Shown here: piece by piece, positions 61,521 through 64,000 of the stretch
Layout: the number at the start of each line of letters is the position of its first letter
Position numbering within the stretch: position 1 is the stretch's first letter
DNA from: Verrucomicrobiota bacterium
GTDB lineage: Bacteria > Verrucomicrobiota > Verrucomicrobiia > Limisphaerales > JACPZS01
DNA: 64,000 bases
Reading direction: 5' to 3'
Assembly (NCBI GenBank): GCA_016195385.1
Contig: JACPZS010000232.1
Span: 1 to 64,000 of the forward strand
The notes under the pieces: generated by a model
The model's database searches: none
What the model saw: the letters and a program-made list of their open reading frames with translations, nothing else
Told to the model about the DNA's origin: nothing
Position numbers and translations under genes: made by a program

Positions 61521-61724
61521 AACTATTGGTCATGTCGTCACTGAGATTCCGCGCTTTGCCTTCAGAAGGCTCCCGCATCGCACTCAGCACAACCCGCCCG
61601 TTGACAGTCCCGGCTTGGACGCGAAAACGAATGAACGTGATGGGGAACGCGACAACATCATCTTTCTCGATGCCCCGAACTGTCGCCGGTGCCTCAGCAC
61701 CTTGGCAAAATCTGAACCTGATTC

Positions 61725-62135
61725 TCAGGTCTTGCTCGTCCACGGGTCCAGCACCGCCGCGCCAGTGCGCGCCATGTCTCGGCTGTTGTGGGTTACGAGT
61801 GTCAGGCGTCTGGTGAGGGCCGTCGCCGCGATGAGAGTGTCGAGAGTGGGGAGCGGGCCGGCGGTGGCTTGGAGTTCACCAAACTTCACAGCTATGGAGT
61901 AGTCCACGGGGATGATGCGGTGGTGGAAACGGTCGGGGATCAGATCGAACATCGCCTCCAGGGCGCGGCGTTTGCGTCCGTGCGGGAGTCCGGCGATGCC
62001 CTGCCATAGTTCGCCAAGAGTGATGACACTCAGGTGCAAATCCAGCCAATCCACAGTCTGGAGCCAGGCGAGCAGACCGGAGTCCGGGGCGGGCTTCTCC
62101 AATTCGGAGAGCGCGTCGGTGTCGAGCAGAAACAT
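61725..62135 (-). CDS. vapC: VapC-type PIN-domain toxin
   Basis: 136 residues. The PIN fold is recognised from MFLLDTDALSELEKPAPDSG (first Asp), SVITLGELWQGIAGLP (Glu), LDTLIAATALTRRLTLVTHN (Asp pair) and the final strand GAAVLDPW. The order resembles FitB-like VapC toxins, which are Mg-dependent RNases. Its ATG overlaps the antitoxin stop (TGATG). The longer in-frame extension upstream is antisense-like sequence of the antitoxin gene and is not used. The gene lies, with its antitoxin, between two copies of the neighbouring gene's 3' end. Confidence 0.88.
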   Translation of the reverse strand: MFLLDTDALSELEKPAPDSGLLAWLQTVDWLDLHLSVITLGELWQGIAGLPHGRKRRALEAMFDLIPDRFHHRIIPVDYSIAVKFGELQATAGPLPTLDTLIAATALTRRLTLVTHNSRDMARTGAAVLDPWTSKT

Positions 62136-62374
62136 CAGAGCTTGAGCTTGCGCGGCCGATCGCGGCGACGCTCGAGCGGAATGCCGGAGCCTTTGAGGGG
62201 GCGGAAAAATTCCAGCACGGTTTCCTTCGGGCGGGTGACGCGCTTGTATTCGTCCGCCGCCACGATGACGGCCACCGGCTCGCCATGCCGGGTGACGGTC
62301 TGTGGGCCTTGGGTCACAGCCAGTTCTACGAGGTGGCTGAACTGATTCTTCGCGTCTTGCAGCGGCCAAGTTTT
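62135..62374 (-). CDS. Phd/YefM-type antitoxin of the VapC pair
   Basis: About 79 residues from a GTG at 62374 (VKTWPLQDAKNQFSHLVELA), or 92 from an ATG at 62413. The N-terminal half W-x-L-Q-D-A-K-x-x-F and QTVTRHGEPVAVIVAADEYK are typical Phd/YefM signatures; the tail (ETVLEFFRPLKGSGIPLERR) is basic. It should repress the operon and neutralise the PIN toxin. The pairing of a Phd/YefM antitoxin with a PIN toxin is common for this FitB-like group. The GTG start is preferred because the segment before it (ISRRTLLN) is atypical. Confidence 0.85.
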   Translation of the reverse strand, partial: KTWPLQDAKNQFSHLVELAVTQGPQTVTRHGEPVAVIVAADEYKRVTRPKETVLEFFRPLKGSGIPLERRRDRPRKLKL

Positions 62375-62504
62375 CACGTTGAGGAGCGTCCGACGTGAAA
62401 TCTGGCCAGTCAAGCTTGTTTTGTATTGAGCGCGCGTTGCGGCGCGTACACTGTCACGCGGGCGGAGCCGCTCGGCTGGTTTTATCGACCGTGCGGAGGC
62501 TTGC

Positions 62505-64000
62505 TTACTTCGTATATTTGTCCAACGCCTTCATGGTCTCGTCGAGGCAGTACTTGATGTAGTAATCGGGCTTTTTCGGATCTTTTTCCTTCTCCAAAAC
62601 TTCGAGCGCGACTTCGGCGGCCTTGGCGGATTTGAAGAAGCTGCACGCGCGCACGGCTTCGAGGCGCACGCGCGGATGTTCGTCGTTGACCTGGACTTTG
62701 AGCAACGCCAACGGGTCGTTCACGCGGTCGCGCCAGTAACAAAGGACGCGCGTGGCGGCGGCGCGCGCGCGGTGGTCGGATGAGCGGAGCATCCGTTGGA
62801 GCAGCGCTTCATCGACGACGTTGTGCCATTGATGAACCCAGAGCGCTTCGAGCATGTGGTGCTCGTAATCCTTGTCTTTGGGGTCGAGTTTCGCGCTCCA
62901 TTTCTTGACGGCGGCGATGACTTTCGCGCTGTCGTGCTTGCCAAGTTCGATCTTCGCGCGCGTGCGGACGTCGTCCTCGGGTTCCTTGAGCAGATCAAGC
63001 AAAGCTACGATGGGCTGGCCGTCGATTTTCTTAGGCTTGAGCAACGGGCGGCCTTCGTAAGTGATGCGGTAGATGCGGCCGTGGCTTTTGTCGCGGTTGG
63101 GATCGCGGATGTGGTGTTGCATGTGGCCGATGAGCGGCTTGGCCCAGTCGCAGAAATAGATCGAACCATCCGGTGCAGTGGCAATGCAGATCGGCCGGAA
63201 GTTCGGGTCGTCGGAACTGACGAGATCTTCCAGCGACTCGCCTTTCAAACCGGAGCCGTCCTCGTTCATCTTCACGCGGAAGATGCCGAGAAAGCCGATG
63301 ACGTTCAGATTGAGAAAATTTCCCTGAAACTCTTCCGGGAAATGGCGGCTGGAAAGAATGCCGGTCGCGGGGCAGGGACGGGACGGACGTTTCCAAAATT
63401 CCTGCATGCCCTTGTGCTTGGCCGGATATTCGAGGTAGCCGCTGAACGCCGGGCCGAAGTAATTCGCGTTGCCGGTGGCGTCGGTGATGATGTCGTTGCC
63501 CCAGTAATCAAACACGCGCCCGTGCGGATTGGCGAAGCCGTACGGAACGTAGCGCTCGAATTTCCCCGTCACCGGTTCGTAGCGATAAATGCAGCCGTCG
63601 TCATTGCGGACGGGGCCTGCCGCGGTCTCGACTTGTGTGCGATGGAACACGCCGTCGCTGAGATACGTCGCGCCGCCGGGATCGAGCACCATCGCATTGG
63701 CAGTGTGGTGCGAATCGGCGGAGTCCATGCCCATGAGCACGCGCTCCTTCCAATCAGCCTTGCCGTCACCATTCGTGTCGCGCACGAACCACAAGTCCGG
63801 CGCCTGCATCACGAGCACGCCGTCTTTGTAGAACTGGAAGCCGGTGGGGCAATTCAAACCGTCGAGGAACACCGTCATCTTGTCGGCTTTGCCGTCATTG
63901 TTCGTGTCTTCAAAAATCAGAAGCTTGTCGAAAACTTTATCCGTCGGGGTGAGTTCCGGATAACTCGGCCACGCGGCAACCCACAACCGGCCCTTCGTGT
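62505..64000 (-). CDS. PVC-type membrane-bound dehydrogenase, 5' end beyond the window
   Basis: Partial: about 498 residues, beginning within RLWVAAWPSYPELTPTDKVF. The propeller of PVC sorbosone-dehydrogenase-like proteins is seen (LIFEDTNNDGKADKMTVFLD, DLWFVRDTNGDGKADWKER, SDSHHTANAMVLDPGGATYL-like region, GFANPHGRVFDYWGNDIITD, DPNFRPICIATAPDGSIYFC, DWAKPLIGHMQHH). The C-terminal 170 residues are HEAT-like repeats (VRTRAKIELGKHDSAKVIA, ARAAATRVLCYWR, PRVRLEAVRACSFFKSAKAA). Related proteins have c-type haem domains, not visible here; a separate protein or the missing part may carry them. A displaced copy of its 3' end is at 61360. Confidence 0.85.
   Translation of the reverse strand, partial: TKGRLWVAAWPSYPELTPTDKVFDKLLIFEDTNNDGKADKMTVFLDGLNCPTGFQFYKDGVLVMQAPDLWFVRDTNGDGKADWKERVLMGMDSADSHHTANAMVLDPGGATYLSDGVFHRTQVETAAGPVRNDDGCIYRYEPVTGKFERYVPYGFANPHGRVFDYWGNDIITDATGNANYFGPAFSGYLEYPAKHKGMQEFWKRPSRPCPATGILSSRHFPEEFQGNFLNLNVIGFLGIFRVKMNEDGSGLKGESLEDLVSSDDPNFRPICIATAPDGSIYFCDWAKPLIGHMQHHIRDPNRDKSHGRIYRITYEGRPLLKPKKIDGQPIVALLDLLKEPEDDVRTRAKIELGKHDSAKVIAAVKKWSAKLDPKDKDYEHHMLEALWVHQWHNVVDEALLQRMLRSSDHRARAAATRVLCYWRDRVNDPLALLKVQVNDEHPRVRLEAVRACSFFKSAKAAEVALEVLEKEKDPKKPDYYIKYCLDETMKALDKYTK

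Noticed and set aside
61519-61743. Small minus-strand ORF (74 codons) overlapping the end of vapC
   Set aside because: No homology or clear start signal; could be a third small gene but I cannot support it.

Overview
The window reads as a chromosomal segment of a GC-rich, free-living member of the Verrucomicrobiota, most likely a Pedosphaera/Limisphaera-type lineage. This rests on family content rather than any rRNA: three pseudopilin-like proteins with the N-terminal motif [18 protein letters not shown], a planctomycete/verrucomicrobial cytochrome protein of the PSD1 type (DUF1549/DUF1553), a DUF1501 protein, two large PVC-type beta-propeller/cytochrome proteins, an ECF sigma factor paired with a Hanks-type kinase, a sigma factor fused to a membrane segment, and many secreted proteins ending in a short module of the type 'RYFRLRKP' or 'RWYQAVSP'. 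No tRNA, rRNA, CRISPR, transposase or integrase was found.

Layout. 1-110: 3'-truncated carB fragment running into what looks like a PIN-toxin start. 286-5624 (minus): six-gene glycan operon (two GT2, two FkbM methyltransferases, GT4, polysaccharide deacetylase) with overlapping or closely spaced genes, divergent from a GT9 heptosyltransferase-like gene (5660-6742). 6962-8767: two pseudopilins. 8926-11856: three-haem PVC dehydrogenase-like protein. 12003-15505: sigma factor with a membrane-anchored C-terminal extension, followed by a frameshifted zinc-ribbon membrane protein. 15701-19402: cupin, a glycosidase-like protein fused to a cyclase fragment, and an FG-GAP/VCBS protein.

19403-24460 is the most distinctive region: small plus-strand ORFs of mostly unknown function and toxin-antitoxin genes (YefM/YoeB remnant, MazF pair), separated by five to six attC-like sites that share a core resembling GGGCCGGGTCGTTGAGCTT and end in GTTAGRC-like core sites. 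I read it as an integron cassette array without a visible integrase (CALIN-type). Its non-coding parts are packed with perfect REP-like hairpins, one of which sits inside the YoeB gene.

24519-46959: metallo-beta-lactamase-fold protein, PSD1 cytochrome, lipoprotein, third pseudopilin, ECF sigma plus Ser/Thr kinase pair, a multidomain subtilisin carrying a REP hairpin in its coding sequence, DUF1501, a HAD phosphatase relative with an altered nucleophile, FAH-family dehydratase, signal peptidase I, a membrane-anchored GrpE-like protein, an exported peptidase T and a radical SAM enzyme. 47026-52191: frameshifted lipoprotein, SDR, ROK kinase, DapA-family aldolase. 52207-64000: PVC beta-propeller proteins, large secreted proteins, a 42-bp tandem repeat, and two modules (one secreted protein; one VapBC pair) each lying between an intact gene and a displaced ~150-bp copy of that gene's 3' end.

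Functionally the window combines cell-surface glycan synthesis, oxidative and hydrolytic attack on polymers at the envelope, several regulatory pairs (sigma/anchored domain, sigma/kinase) and a strong load of small mobile or recombining sequence (cassettes, hairpins, dispersed repeats, 3'-end duplications).
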